NCBI GenBank assembly: GCA_014695255.1
Contig: JACJNX010000034.1
Coordinates: 1-64,000, forward strand
DNA length: 64,000 nt
Direction: 5' to 3'
Origin: Cyanobacteria bacterium FACHB-63
GTDB lineage: Bacteria; Cyanobacteriota; Cyanobacteriia; Leptolyngbyales; Leptolyngbyaceae
Translations under genes and position numbers: made by a program
The notes under the pieces: generated by a model
Database searches by the model: none
The model's input: the letters and a program-made list of their open reading frames with translations, nothing else
What the model was told of the DNA's origin: nothing
In this document: positions 63,840 to 64,000 of the stretch, piece by piece
Position numbering within the stretch: position 1 is the first letter of the stretch
How the letters are laid out: each line of letters opens with the position of its first letter

Positions 63840-63998
63840 TTGAAAAGCTTACCCAATCTAGGAATTTGGTTTTGGTTGTCGTTACCACTGCTCGGCATTT
63901 TGTTTTGGACAAGCAGTGGTTGGATTGTTGATCGACAATTGAAACAGGATAATCAAAGCATAGAAAGCATTCAAATTAAAACAGTCGAAATTCGATAG
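63840..63998 (+). CDS. small single-helix membrane protein divergent from a two-component system
   Basis: A 52-codon frame from a TTG at 63840 with AAGGA 8 nt upstream. It encodes MKSLPNLGIWFWLSLPLLGI followed by LFWTSSGWIVDRQLKQDNQS and a polar tail ending TVEIR. One membrane helix (about 8-23) and a charged cytoplasmic or lumenal tail are predicted by eye. No family is recognised. Supporting evidence is the ribosome site, the coherent amphipathic layout, and the position 71 bp from the divergent regulator gene. Small membrane proteins controlled by and feeding back on sensor kinases are known elsewhere. Confidence 0.55.
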   Translation: MKSLPNLGIWFWLSLPLLGILFWTSSGWIVDRQLKQDNQSIESIQIKTVEIR

Positions 63999-64000
63999 TT

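Overview
The window is chromosomal DNA from a cyanobacterium. It carries a photosystem I gene (psaK), the GCGATCGC (HIP1) octamer at many places, plastid-type genes ycf46 and ycf35, hemL, an SmtA-type metallothionein, and several families largely restricted to cyanobacteria (DUF1400, DUF2949, DUF3611). A filamentous, Leptolyngbya-like lineage is plausible from gene style, but that is inference. No rRNA, tRNA, CRISPR array, prophage or intact insertion sequence was seen. Many genes start with TTG or GTG.

Layout. 1-8 kb: a frame-disrupted NYN/LOTUS gene, dxs, a secreted cysteine-repeat protein, tex, ackA and psaK. 8-9 kb: a 1 kb gene-free stretch holding an orphan intrinsic terminator and short tandem duplications. 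9-19.8 kb: a Pix/Pil-type chemosensory operon (PatA-like regulator, CheY, CheW, MCP, hybrid CheA, second MCP) of the kind that steers type IV pilus motility and phototaxis. 19.8-31.4 kb: truB with a DUF1400 hydrolase, a hybrid histidine kinase with an ETR1-type ethylene-binding membrane domain, small DUF genes, a hydrolase, two tandem GT39 membrane glycosyltransferases, a CAP-domain protein and an RNase D-like exonuclease. 31.5-45.4 kb: ftsI with an FtsL-like partner, a multi-GAF degenerate kinase, pyrD, a sulfotransferase paired with cysC, a 178-bp MITE-like element, and a sugar ABC binding protein and ATPase flanking a PAS histidine kinase. 45.4-51.5 kb: ycf46-ycf35, a ChaB-like gene, hemL, smtA (54 codons, with a 12-2-12 inverted-repeat operator) and asparagine synthetase. 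52-64 kb: a peptidoglycan-binding protein, a degenerate ADP-ribosylglycohydrolase-like protein, an intact NYN/LOTUS protein, a DUF697-type GTPase, an ABC exporter, a DUF4160-DUF2442 pair, a glycosyltransferase, an HtrA-like protease without PDZ, an M28 peptidase, and a two-component system with a divergent 52-residue membrane protein.

The genes are mostly housekeeping, arranged in short operons. Signal transduction is unusually dense: the chemosensory operon, the ethylene-receptor-like kinase, the multi-GAF protein, the PAS kinase and the OmpR-type pair. The most notable items are the complete set of ETR1 ethylene-binding residues at a constant offset, the short smtA gene with its SmtB-type operator but no local smtB, the Cys-His chromophore-type motif present in only one of two MCP GAF domains, the sulfotransferase-APS kinase pair, and the secreted four-fold cysteine repeat protein.
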